Shown here piece by piece: positions 35,445 to 43,620 of a DNA stretch of 64,000 bases. The first letter of the stretch is position 1; each line of letters starts with the position of its first letter. Location: the NCBI RefSeq assembly GCF_033095805.1, contig NZ_CP109901.1, positions 2,852,001-2,916,000 on the forward strand, written 5' to 3'. The translations under genes were made by a program, and so were the position numbers. Under the pieces are notes generated by a model, which saw only the letters and a list, made by a program, of their open reading frames with translations, did not search any database and was not told the DNA's origin. The stretch is from Serratia sp. UGAL515B_01. Its GTDB lineage: Bacteria; Pseudomonadota; Gammaproteobacteria; Enterobacterales; Enterobacteriaceae.

Positions 35445-37033
35445 TACTTGATCTCTGCACCTGTCCAAGTCGCCGTAACCCGTACCTCACCAGAGGCACT
35501 CACCACACCCATCCAATCCCGCCCGTCCAGAGTCCACATAGAATCCGCCTCATTCATCGGGAATGTGAGTGATAAATCGGTTCGATAAAAACTGCCGTCG
35601 TATTGATAAGGGTCCGGCCAGGGGATTTCCATCCAACGCGCCGCATTAAGGCTGATCGGCACATTGTCACAGCTGTTGCGCGAACTGATGGTTTGCCCGC
35701 TGTCGTTGGTATAAGTCAGGTAGGCCGAGAACGGCACACGGAACTTACCATCGCTAGAAGAAAATACACAGTATGGTAGGCCTCCTTTCTGTTCCATAGG
35801 GCCGGATACTTGCGCAGTGATCGCATTAGCCTGCTTAGGGCCAGAAGTTGTTACAATGTAATCGAAAACGATCGGCGGTTCTTTACCGCCTACTTTACCT
35901 TCACGCTTGGGGTTGAGAACCAGATCTTTGGAGATGATACTGATACCAAAATCGCGTGGGCGAAGAATGATGGAATTGGACGGTGAAAACTCATAATACC
36001 CCGACTGTGGAGCCGCAGTATTGGTAAACAGAAAGGTGAATAAATCCTGGCTGCGGGTCAAATCTACCCCGCGATCGATCAGGTTTTTCAGGAAGGTTTG
36101 CGAGAAGAAGACATAAATGCCATCGTTACCCGGTTTGATCAGAGTAGAAGCCACGGTCCTTGCGTTATAGTTCACCCAACCACTGGCACCGTCTGCGCTC
36201 AGGCGAATGGTGTTTGCGGCAGGCGTGAACCCCAGCAAGCCGGTATTGACTCTCAGACTCATGCGCATCTGCGGTAGCGCATTACCTTCAATATGATAAG
36301 ACACCTGTTTGCAGATAACACCATTCAGTGAACCAATATAACCCACGCTGCAAAATTGTGAGCCCAACCCAAGAGATGGATTACCATTACTGTCGATAAA
36401 GATCTCTTGTAGCGCGTTGGTGGACTCCAGCCTCATATAACCCGCTTTAGTTAGGGTAAATTCATGGTTGGTCTGCCTGCCTCCTACAGACACGCAGGTT
36501 TGACCGGCGGCAGGATTATAATTTGTGCGGGTAGAGCAAGAACGGTACTTATAAGTTTCAACCGACCCTACCGTGAGATTCTTAAAATATTCATAGGCAG
36601 AATCAGAGAATATTCCACGGGCATAGAGTGCTTCCCCACCACTGGTATTCACTTCAACGTGATACACCCCCGCTTCACCGATATAACCCTGTAAATAACC
36701 ATTCGATGGACAAGCACTTGTATTACGCATACAACGGTTACCGATAAAAGGCCGATTGATCGGGGAATCCTCCAGCCAGATATCGGCAAAGGAGTTGAGC
36801 TGTAGAGTACCTGTATACCCCATATAGCCCAGACTGAGCTGATCGCCAGAGGTATATTTGGTAAACACGTTAGCACCGCTAAAACGTGGGTCGGTACGTT
36901 GCGGCGTAATGAAGTACTCCCTATCCACCTGATTCTCAATAAAGAAATACTCGTTGCTCACGTTGGCCGCTAGCGTAGCGAATGAGCTCAGCAGTAATGC
37001 CCCTGCCAGCCCGTAAAAATTACATTGTTTCAT
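35444..37033 (-). CDS. ecpD: Common pilus tip adhesin EcpD
   Basis: A 529-aa secreted tip subunit. The signal peptide starts MKQCNFYGLAGALLLSSFAT and is followed by NVSNEYFFIENQVDREYFIT. Cysteine pairs lie in NRCMRNTSACPS, RSCSTR, QTCVS and SRNSCDN. The C-terminal domain ends WTLDGRDWMGVVSASGEVRV. It corresponds to E. coli EcpD (547 aa), which caps the EcpA rod and mediates host-cell contact. The start is the ATG after the usher stop (11-bp gap) with a GGACGG ribosome-binding site. Confidence 0.88.
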   Translation of the reverse strand: MKQCNFYGLAGALLLSSFATLAANVSNEYFFIENQVDREYFITPQRTDPRFSGANVFTKYTSGDQLSLGYMGYTGTLQLNSFADIWLEDSPINRPFIGNRCMRNTSACPSNGYLQGYIGEAGVYHVEVNTSGGEALYARGIFSDSAYEYFKNLTVGSVETYKYRSCSTRTNYNPAAGQTCVSVGGRQTNHEFTLTKAGYMRLESTNALQEIFIDSNGNPSLGLGSQFCSVGYIGSLNGVICKQVSYHIEGNALPQMRMSLRVNTGLLGFTPAANTIRLSADGASGWVNYNARTVASTLIKPGNDGIYVFFSQTFLKNLIDRGVDLTRSQDLFTFLFTNTAAPQSGYYEFSPSNSIILRPRDFGISIISKDLVLNPKREGKVGGKEPPIVFDYIVTTSGPKQANAITAQVSGPMEQKGGLPYCVFSSSDGKFRVPFSAYLTYTNDSGQTISSRNSCDNVPISLNAARWMEIPWPDPYQYDGSFYRTDLSLTFPMNEADSMWTLDGRDWMGVVSASGEVRVTATWTGAEIK

Positions 37034-37044
37034 CAAATCCGTCC

Positions 37045-39555
37045 TTACCCTTGTGCCAGAATAGTCTGCATTGCGCAAACCACATCGCCGACCCACTTCA
37101 CGCCTCTGGCCTGGTTCAGATCCAGATCCACTTCGCAGATACCATAATCCTCAGTGGTCAGTGAAACGCTTGGGAAACGTTTATCCACGTCCATCGAGAA
37201 TGCACCTGTCGCATCAGTGGTCGTTTTGCCGATGTGGTTACGCACTGCCGCATTGGCAAGCGCCCGGCCACTCTCGGTTGTCATACGGCCAAATACCGTC
37301 ACCAGTTGTTTAACTTCAGGTTTGTAGACGGCAACGTTACCCGGATACAGCGTGACATTGCTGATGCGTCCTTTCACGATGTCAAAGCTGTCCATCGTGT
37401 TCTTGTGGTTCATCAGTTCAACTTTGTAACTGGCATAAGGAGGTAATGGGATGAAGCTATCCGACCCAGTCAGGCGATAGCTGCGACCATTGACCTGGGC
37501 AGAAAGTACCGCATTATCCATGATGTCGGTTTTCACAATGACGCCCGATCTCTCCTGGATGCCGCTGGCGGCCAAATGTTTATCACTGTAGGCCACCGAA
37601 CCACGCGCAGTCAGGTTGCCATTGAGACGATTGCTGTCCGGACGGGAGAGCGAAAGCGTACCCGCGCTATACTTGGTATCGAACGCAGCGTAGCCGGAAG
37701 CAGAATAATCACTTTCACCGTTATGCTTGTCCTTGACCAATTTCGCCAGATTGAAGCCTGCAGAAGTGAGCGGTGAATTATCAAAACTTTTGTTTGCCGC
37801 CAGATTGGCCCGCACGTTGCCGTTGCTCGAGGAGACCCCTGTACTCAACCAGGCCGCCAACGGCAATGAGAAGTCCAGAGAGACGTAACGCTGACTGGAA
37901 CTGGACTGATTGTCATAGCGATAACGCTGTATCCCGGCACGCAGATTCACACTGCCGAGGCGCCCTGAAAACAGCGCAGTGGAGTATTCAAGGTTGTTCG
38001 AGATGCTGCGATCGCGTTTATCTACCATGCGGCTCAGCGTGATCTGTCCGCCACGTTCAAAGAATCGACTCAGGCTGAAAGTACTGCCATAGGAATAAGC
38101 ATCCGACTCATATACTGGCAGACTGTCACCGATATGACTCTTTTCGCGATTGGCCCACAAAGAACCGTATCCGTCTGGTAACGAAGTGCTGATGCTGAAA
38201 ATATTACGGTAACGTCCACCCTGTGAAATGAGGCCCTGCCAGCCCAGAGTGGCGAATTGGTTCACGCTCAGATTGGCTGATGTTTCGTTCACTACATTAT
38301 TATCAAAGATATAGCTGGAGGTTTGTACCACTAAACCGAAAATTGCAGGTACTGAGGTAGCCTTGAATATTTCTGGAATCGATATCGCCGCGGCACCCCC
38401 TGCCAGATAGGTTTGGGTTGTGGTGTTGGTACGGCGACTGCGGTTATCGTAATGCACATAACCGCCATACAGCTGCCAACTTTTTTGATTCACCTCAATA
38501 TTATTACCGGAGAAAGACTTGTTGATTGTCTGACGCATCCGCGAATGCACTTTACCATCTATTACAACCTCGACATCAACATCATAGATACCAAATGGTA
38601 AACGGCTGGTATCCACTTCAAAGCTCCCCATCGGGAAGTTTTGAATGTTCAGCAGACGCCCCTGGCGATACACGTGCACTTCGCCCGCATCAGGTAAAAA
38701 GACAGTAATTGGCGTCAAGGAATATTGATTATGTCTGATCTTGGTAGATGATTTATTACCATAAGTTACGCCGTAGACTTTACTGGTGTTGAGTGCCGAC
38801 AGGCTACCGAGCGACTGCAGATTCCAGGTATCGACCAGCCCTAACGCCAGACGGTAGCCGTCCATATCCCGCTCATACATTGCACGGTAAAGCTGGGTTT
38901 GTTGGGAATCTCCAATACCATAAAAGGCACCATTCACATTAAAATGATGCTCTGCAATACCAAAGGTATTATCCAGATTCAAATAGCTGTTAGAGGCGTT
39001 ATTCCCCTGTTTTACTTGCGTGCGGTAAACGCCCAGATCGTAATTCAATACTGAACTGAAATTCTGTACCGAAGACTCACCCAATACACTCTGGCGAGAG
39101 AGAATGGTCGGAGACAAACTTTTTTCACTCACATCCAATGTCAGAACAAACGAACGCAGGTCCAGATTCAGTTCCGCATCAGGCGAAAGTGTAATACGGG
39201 TATTCTGACTAAAAAAGCTATCCTTCACACTACTGATTAGCGTTCGCGTATTTTCGGTAAGCGTTGCCCCATTGGGATTATCGACCAACGTAATATCTTT
39301 TATCATAAGGCTGCCTTTTTCTAACACGACCTGCGCATCAGCCACCTTTTGTTTCTCTTGTTGATCGCCGCCTTTGTAACGCAGAAATACAGGAATACTC
39401 ATACCTTCAGCTAGAGCCTGACCGAAAATGCCGGGGATGAGATAATTCCCTAAACGAGCATCCTGTAAGTTTCTTGCATCGGCTTGCATAGCTACAATGC
39501 CCGCCGTAATACATAATGCAACAGTCTTTGTTCTGATAGTGAAATTATTACCCAT
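37045..39555 (-). CDS. ecpC: Common pilus outer-membrane usher EcpC
   Basis: An 836-aa usher of the alpha-fimbrial/Ecp type (841 aa in E. coli). A signal peptide ends around QADA, followed by a long beta-barrel (repeated YGVTYGNKS, LSRMVDKRDRSISN and similar strands) and a C-terminal region of small beta domains (GRMTTESGRALANAAVRNHI, TEDYGICEVDLDLNQARGVK). No frameshift is seen. It follows ecpB after a 199-bp gap that carries an intergenic repeat, wider than in the E. coli operon. Confidence 0.92.
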   Translation of the reverse strand: MGNNFTIRTKTVALCITAGIVAMQADARNLQDARLGNYLIPGIFGQALAEGMSIPVFLRYKGGDQQEKQKVADAQVVLEKGSLMIKDITLVDNPNGATLTENTRTLISSVKDSFFSQNTRITLSPDAELNLDLRSFVLTLDVSEKSLSPTILSRQSVLGESSVQNFSSVLNYDLGVYRTQVKQGNNASNSYLNLDNTFGIAEHHFNVNGAFYGIGDSQQTQLYRAMYERDMDGYRLALGLVDTWNLQSLGSLSALNTSKVYGVTYGNKSSTKIRHNQYSLTPITVFLPDAGEVHVYRQGRLLNIQNFPMGSFEVDTSRLPFGIYDVDVEVVIDGKVHSRMRQTINKSFSGNNIEVNQKSWQLYGGYVHYDNRSRRTNTTTQTYLAGGAAAISIPEIFKATSVPAIFGLVVQTSSYIFDNNVVNETSANLSVNQFATLGWQGLISQGGRYRNIFSISTSLPDGYGSLWANREKSHIGDSLPVYESDAYSYGSTFSLSRFFERGGQITLSRMVDKRDRSISNNLEYSTALFSGRLGSVNLRAGIQRYRYDNQSSSSQRYVSLDFSLPLAAWLSTGVSSSNGNVRANLAANKSFDNSPLTSAGFNLAKLVKDKHNGESDYSASGYAAFDTKYSAGTLSLSRPDSNRLNGNLTARGSVAYSDKHLAASGIQERSGVIVKTDIMDNAVLSAQVNGRSYRLTGSDSFIPLPPYASYKVELMNHKNTMDSFDIVKGRISNVTLYPGNVAVYKPEVKQLVTVFGRMTTESGRALANAAVRNHIGKTTTDATGAFSMDVDKRFPSVSLTTEDYGICEVDLDLNQARGVKWVGDVVCAMQTILAQG

Positions 39556-39599
39556 CTATTTCCCCAAACAACATCTTTATCATTGCACGAACGCAAATA

Positions 39600-39745
39600 A
39601 TGGGCGTATAAACTGCATGCTATGCATATATTCAGGTTGCAGGAGCATGGCAAACTCGTGGAATTCCAGCAGCCAGCAGCATAGATAACTCTGCCACTCG
39701 GGTAAGCAATGTAGCCAACCATATGCAACTTGAAATATGAAGAGT
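39600..39745. repeat. Palindromic intergenic repeat in ecpB-ecpC gap
   Basis: TATTCAGGTTGCAGGAG at one side and CATATGCAACTTGAAATATG at the other are the ends of a roughly 145-bp imperfect palindrome. Elements with CTTGAAAT..(A)GGGTATA ends also occur at 52345 and 55568 and look like the common Serratia/Yersinia intergenic (ERIC-like) repeat. It separates usher from chaperone. Confidence 0.5.
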
Positions 39746-39754
39746 GTAAAGAGC

Positions 39755-40438
39755 TTATTTTATATTGATATAGTCTTCGTTGTGCCAAATACCAACGCTG
39801 TGCTTTTTGTTATTAACATCAACAAATTTTAAATATACCCCAAGCCCCGGCATGACATAGTAACGCTCACGGCAATTTTTTTTCTTATCTTCACTGGTTT
39901 GTATGTTCTTGCACGGGCCAAATGCCACCACGCGGAAAACGCTATTACCGGTGTTATAAACTACGCCATCACGATATTGATAATTAAATTTATCTTGCCT
40001 AGGCGTCACCACTAAAATGGTGCTTATTGTGGCTGATGTGGTTGCTGAGGCCGTTTTCTGCGTTTTTGACTGCCCTTCTTCCAATACAGGATGATCACTC
40101 CAAACTAAGCGATAATAGCGCTCCTTATCATCTTTTTTCCCCTCATAAAAGACCCGGAAAACATCTTTCCTATTGCCGGAAAGAATCATGTTTGAAGGTG
40201 TGACCATTATTTCCTGTTTACTCTCCATAGGGATCACTTTTCCCCCTTCAATCGGAGAAGAAATACGCTCGACCCTCAGGCTAACCAACCGGGCTTCATT
40301 CACAGTATTGATGACTTCCTTGGCGATAAAATTCTGGCCTGGTGTAATGATCGAAGTAATAGCACCCACATTAATGGCATTGGCATAAGAACACGTAAAT
40401 AGCACAGAGCTAATCAGAACGGAAAACCATCTTTTCAT
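39755..40438 (-). CDS. ecpB: Common pilus chaperone EcpB
   Basis: A 227-aa periplasmic chaperone. Signal peptide MKRWFSVLISSVLFTCSYAN, then an Ig-like N-domain (EVINTVNEARLVSLRVERIS, VFRVFYEGKKDDKERYYRLV) and a C-domain (ILVVTPRQDKFNYQYRDGVV, FGPCKNIQTSEDKKKNC). It matches EcpB (222 aa). The ATG at 40438 has a GGAAGG ribosome-binding site; an ATG four codons upstream overlaps it. Confidence 0.88.
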   Translation of the reverse strand: MKRWFSVLISSVLFTCSYANAINVGAITSIITPGQNFIAKEVINTVNEARLVSLRVERISSPIEGGKVIPMESKQEIMVTPSNMILSGNRKDVFRVFYEGKKDDKERYYRLVWSDHPVLEEGQSKTQKTASATTSATISTILVVTPRQDKFNYQYRDGVVYNTGNSVFRVVAFGPCKNIQTSEDKKKNCRERYYVMPGLGVYLKFVDVNNKKHSVGIWHNEDYINIK

Positions 40439-40502
40439 AATACCTTCCACAGGTTCGGGGCTATTTACCCCGATCCTGACTATTTCATTGCAATAAAATC
40501 AA

Positions 40503-41102
40503 TTACATGACTGATGTGAAGTCACCATCCCATGTGGCAGTGAATTCAACGTTCACATTACCATCCCAGTAACCATCGGTTAGCTCCTTAAACGTCGTCT
40601 CAGCACCGGCTACGGTCGCTTTCACGATGTTGAAAGCAAACTCGCCCTGAGTACTGGTACGATCAGAACCTGCGTAAGCACTTTCCTGCGCGAATGCAGC
40701 CAAACCCGCGCTGATACCTTTTGAAGTATCGACCATCACGGTTTCGCTACTCTTGGAGAGTTCGGTGTCGTTCCACTTCACACCGACCGTGAGCTCAGAG
40801 TCATCACTGGTGCGGCTCATGGTGTTAGAGATTATTTTTGAGGTCAGTTTAAAATCACTGGCGCCAGACTGGCCAGCAATGGTGATATCAAACGCACCAT
40901 TTTGGGTATTAAAACGCTCAAGACCTTCAGCATAATTAAAAGTCAGTGATTTCAGTGGTGTTACTACCAGCATACTGTGGGTGTCTTTAATGGCTTTGGC
41001 ATCCCAAGAAGCGGTGGCATTCGCCGTACGCGTGTCTGCATTAGATAGATTAATTGTTCCCATCACTGAGGCTGCAATCAAAACCAGAGCTAACTTCTTC
41101 AT
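40503..41102 (-). CDS. ecpA: Common pilus major subunit EcpA (MatB)
   Basis: A 199-aa pilin. Signal peptide MKKLALVLIAASVMGTINLS, then ANATASWDAKAIKDTHSMLV, VTPLKSLTFNYAEGLERFNT and TVMVDTSKGISAGL, ending EFTATWDGDFTSVM. This aligns along its whole length with E. coli EcpA, including the TWSA/TATWD-type donor strand ends. EcpA polymerises into the rod. It is the first structural gene after ecpR and has a 224-bp upstream region before the R2 element. Confidence 0.92.
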   Translation of the reverse strand: MKKLALVLIAASVMGTINLSNADTRTANATASWDAKAIKDTHSMLVVTPLKSLTFNYAEGLERFNTQNGAFDITIAGQSGASDFKLTSKIISNTMSRTSDDSELTVGVKWNDTELSKSSETVMVDTSKGISAGLAAFAQESAYAGSDRTSTQGEFAFNIVKATVAGAETTFKELTDGYWDGNVNVEFTATWDGDFTSVM

Positions 41103-41326
41103 AAACTATCTTCCTTTACTTATTTCAATCAATTTCCAGTCAGTATCTACTGGTGTGGTACAAAAAATGCGACGCAAGGACGCATTCGAAAATAAATTTT
41201 CGAATAGGTTCTAAATTTCTTATAAAACAATACTATTGATCGAACGATAGATTTTTATATTTTATAATTATGGGTTATTTAAATTATCGACACTCCATTT
41301 CCAGTAAAAAACCTCATTAATTAGAG

Positions 41327-41500
41327 CTAAATAGGTGTTCTTAATATCGCTACACATAGGCTTCCAGCCGGTGGGAATGATGAGGAACGCCGACACGCCG
41401 TGAACCCCTCCCAGGGGGATCGTATCGCGCATCCATGCGCTCAACGGTCGGCGAACTTGCATCACCCCCACCTGTAGCACCATTACGCATAGCTATTTAG
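41327..41500 (-). repeat. R2 MITE-like element, copy 2, abutting ecpR
   Basis: A 174-bp unit with CTAAATAG/CTATTTAG ends, matching 14518-14689 in opposite orientation, and flanked by a 3-bp direct repeat GAG on both sides (41324-41326 and 41501-41503), a likely target duplication. Its CTA at 41493-41495 supplies the TAG stop codon of ecpR. It lies in the ecpR-ecpA gap. Confidence 0.8.
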
Positions 41501-42065
41501 GAGATGCTCGTATAAAAATATCATTAATCTTTGCTAAACCCATTTTCTCCAAAATATTATGACGCAATGCATACACCGTCTTAGGGTTTAACTGTAACCT
41601 GTCAGCGAGAACCTGTACTGTAAAACCACGGGTTAACATACGGAGTAAACATATCTCACGTGAGGAGAATCTTATTTTTGATGGTGGCATGACCTTTTCC
41701 CCTGAAATCACATGGTTGATTTTTTTAAAAGACTCTTCTGGTGTTCCTGTCCCTAGAATCACCGAATCAACTTTACTTAAAGTGTCTTTGTAGTAATTCG
41801 CTAATGGCAGGAGATGTCTATCAGTAATCAAAACAATACGATTAAAAATACAAAACATCAACCAGTCCTGGTCAAGCAAGAGAAGTAAATTACACATTTG
41901 AAAATCAATAAAAATAAATTTCGATTGTTTAGTGCGTGTGTTGATAGATTTAAAACACTCTAAAATACCCTTATAAAAATATCTATTATTACCTGGCCAG
42001 ACTGCAAAATTTCTGAGTGGAACATAGTGAGCCAAGGTACAGTCATTACTTTTCATATGTAACAT
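41493..42065 (-). CDS. ecpR: Common pilus regulator EcpR (MatA)
   Basis: A 190-aa LuxR-type regulator (196 aa in E. coli). The N-terminal part resembles EcpR (WPGNNRYFYKGILECFKSIN; E. coli has WSPHDAYFYKGL). The C-terminal helix-turn-helix reads FSSREICLLRMLTRGFTVQV followed by ADRLQLNPKTVYALRHNILE. EcpR activates the pilus operon, countering H-NS. The last two residues and the stop come from the R2 element, so the natural C-terminus is altered by a few residues. The ATG at 42065 has an AAGGAG ribosome-binding site nine bases upstream, immediately behind a 9 x 7-bp tandem repeat. Confidence 0.88.
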   Translation of the reverse strand: MLHMKSNDCTLAHYVPLRNFAVWPGNNRYFYKGILECFKSINTRTKQSKFIFIDFQMCNLLLLLDQDWLMFCIFNRIVLITDRHLLPLANYYKDTLSKVDSVILGTGTPEESFKKINHVISGEKVMPPSKIRFSSREICLLRMLTRGFTVQVLADRLQLNPKTVYALRHNILEKMGLAKINDIFIRASPK

Positions 42066-42091
42066 AAAGACTCACTCCTTACCTAAAACAT

Positions 42092-42154
42092 TAATCACTA
42101 ATCACTAATCACTAATCACTAATCACTAATCACTAATCACTAATCACTAATCAC
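42092..42154. repeat. 9 x TAATCAC heptanucleotide tandem repeat upstream of ecpR
   Basis: Nine perfect copies of TAATCAC (63 bp) run head to tail, starting 26 bases upstream of the ecpR ATG and next to its ribosome-binding site. Such simple repeats change length by slipped-strand mispairing and could alter promoter spacing or leader structure. Confidence 0.97.
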
Positions 42155-42758
42155 TATTACGCTTAATATGAAAACTCTTGCTCAATATTATGCTAAGAAG
42201 CTTCCTAAGCTGTAAAATTATATTAACGGTGAAATACAATTCCACAAATAGATAATAACTTTCAATTAATAACAAACTAATAGCCACAGTCTATTGATTT
42301 GTTATTATTTATCGAACGCACATACCATTTAAATAGCTCAGATAACATACAATCACAATCAATATACACATCACTAATTTATTGAGAATTTTCTTTGTCA
42401 ATCTTTTTTAAATAAAAGTAAATCGCGCTAAGACACTTGTGTGACCGTTAATGAAAAGAAAAAATCAAACGATAATAGAAAGAAAAATCTTAATATTAAT
42501 GTATTTCTGCACGTTAAATTTTTTTGCTTTTATAGTTCATTTATTAACCGAAAAATTTCTCTAAAATGCAGGCGTTTATTTAACATTTTATTAACATTTT
42601 TTTGGGGTGGGATGATTTAAGTGTTTTTTTTGTGATGAATATCACTTTATTTTCGGAAAAAACTTAGTTTTAGGTCGCATGGATAATTCGTGCAAGGCTT
42701 TTAACGTCCAAATTTTAGCCAAAAAATACCTATTAGGTAGGGGTGTTGGCTCTGGTAT
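42155..42758. promoter_or_regulatory. AT-rich region upstream of ecpR
   Basis: About 600 bp without a gene, strongly AT-rich with many A/T tracts. It is consistent with an H-NS-bound pilus promoter region, as known for the E. coli ecp operon. It contains a CRP-like site at 42631-42646. I could not pick the start site. Confidence 0.5.
42631..42646. promoter_or_regulatory. CRP-like binding site
   Basis: TGTGATGAATATCACT fits TGTGA-N6-TCACA with nine of ten core bases. It is 566 bp upstream of ecpR, so its target is uncertain. Confidence 0.5.
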
Positions 42759-43027
42759 TAGGCTGTGTCCCTCAATTGCCCGTGGTGCCGTCGCAGACCC
42801 AAAATCCCGTTATCAAGGCGGAGAGTGAAGGACAGAGTGGGCCTCTGTTCAAGCTCAACAACGCAGAAAACGGGATTTTAGGGCACGACCCGCTGGGCTG
42901 GGGCCATTTGCACGCATTACTGCGTTATTCACCGCTTATTGAGTCCACCAAACCTCACGGCTCAAGCCTTGCTCTGCGCGCAAATAACCGCCAGCGGCGC
43001 TCGCGTGCAATTGAGGGACACAGCCTA
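42759..43027. repeat. R1 full-length MITE-like element
   Basis: A 269-bp unit bounded by perfect 21-bp inverted repeats containing GGCTGTGTCCCTCAATTGC, each preceded or followed by TA, as expected for an element with TA target duplication (IS630/Tc1-type). It contains internal inverted segments (AATCCCGTT/AACGGGATT). No transposase is encoded; the reading frame across it looks meaningless. Partial copies lie at 1125, 7049, 7196 and 8095. Confidence 0.8.
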
Positions 43028-43107
43028 GTGTACGCAAGTTAGCAAACCGTTTTCCTAGATAGCCAACGGATAACTCAGGCTCCCGATGGCGAGGTTTTAT
43101 CCCCAGC

Positions 43108-43185
43108 GGAACAATCTTATCCCTTGTCTACCTAAAAAAGCGTCAGCGCAATTTTTGCTAATTTACCTACGCTAATGCGACAAAA
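43108..43185 (+). repeat. R3 repeat, copy 3
   Basis: GGAACAATCTTATCCCTTGT ... GCTAATGCGAC is the third copy of the ~75-bp repeat, diverged in the centre. Confidence 0.55.
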
Positions 43186-43570
43186 CCTTTCTCATCGGTT
43201 CCAGTTACCAGACTGTGCTTGACCACACCGGCTCATATTATCTGTGAGCAGCCACTTACAGGTTTCGCATGACAGTGACGCATTATTTTCTTCTGAACTG
43301 GTGCATGACCAGAAGGTAAGTGTCCAATATGCCAGCATTATTCAGCATCTGGAACGAATTGTTGAAGGCCACATTACGCAGGTGATCGTCGGTAATACTG
43401 CACCAGGCGCCGAGATTATCCCCCCGAACTGATAGGGTCATGCCATTATTGGCATGCGTATTCAGCAGGGATAATTTCACCGCCCTCAAATATGTGTGAC
43501 TGATGACCATCAAGAAGCATAAAGGGTGCAGCGGTGTTTAGAGAGCTCTCTTTATCCTTATCGGGAAAAA
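43186..43570. other. Gap between repeats and ushA
   Basis: No confident gene. A 62-aa frame at 43244-43432 (VSHDSDALFSSELVHDQKVS ...) faintly resembles phage Rha-type regulators and may be a prophage remnant; this is too weak to call. Confidence 0.3.
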
Positions 43571-43611
43571 ACCAGGCGATTTATCGCTTAGAAGAACACA
43601 AAAATCGCCTT
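43571..43611 (-). terminator. Terminator of ushA
   Basis: On the minus strand AGGCGATTT pairs with AAATCGCCT across a 20-base loop, followed by GGTTTTTTCC. It lies ten bases beyond the ushA stop. Confidence 0.75.
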
Positions 43612-43620
43612 AGAATAGCG

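Noticed and set aside
42092..42154. A CRISPR array
   Set aside because: The repeats are 7 bp with no spacers; it is a simple tandem repeat.
42743..43042. A 99-aa open frame across R1
   Set aside because: It spans a repeat with inverted ends, has no ribosome-binding site and no protein-like pattern.
43244..43432. A phage Rha-like regulator
   Set aside because: Only a faint resemblance over about 35 residues, with no start signal; left as an unassigned gap.
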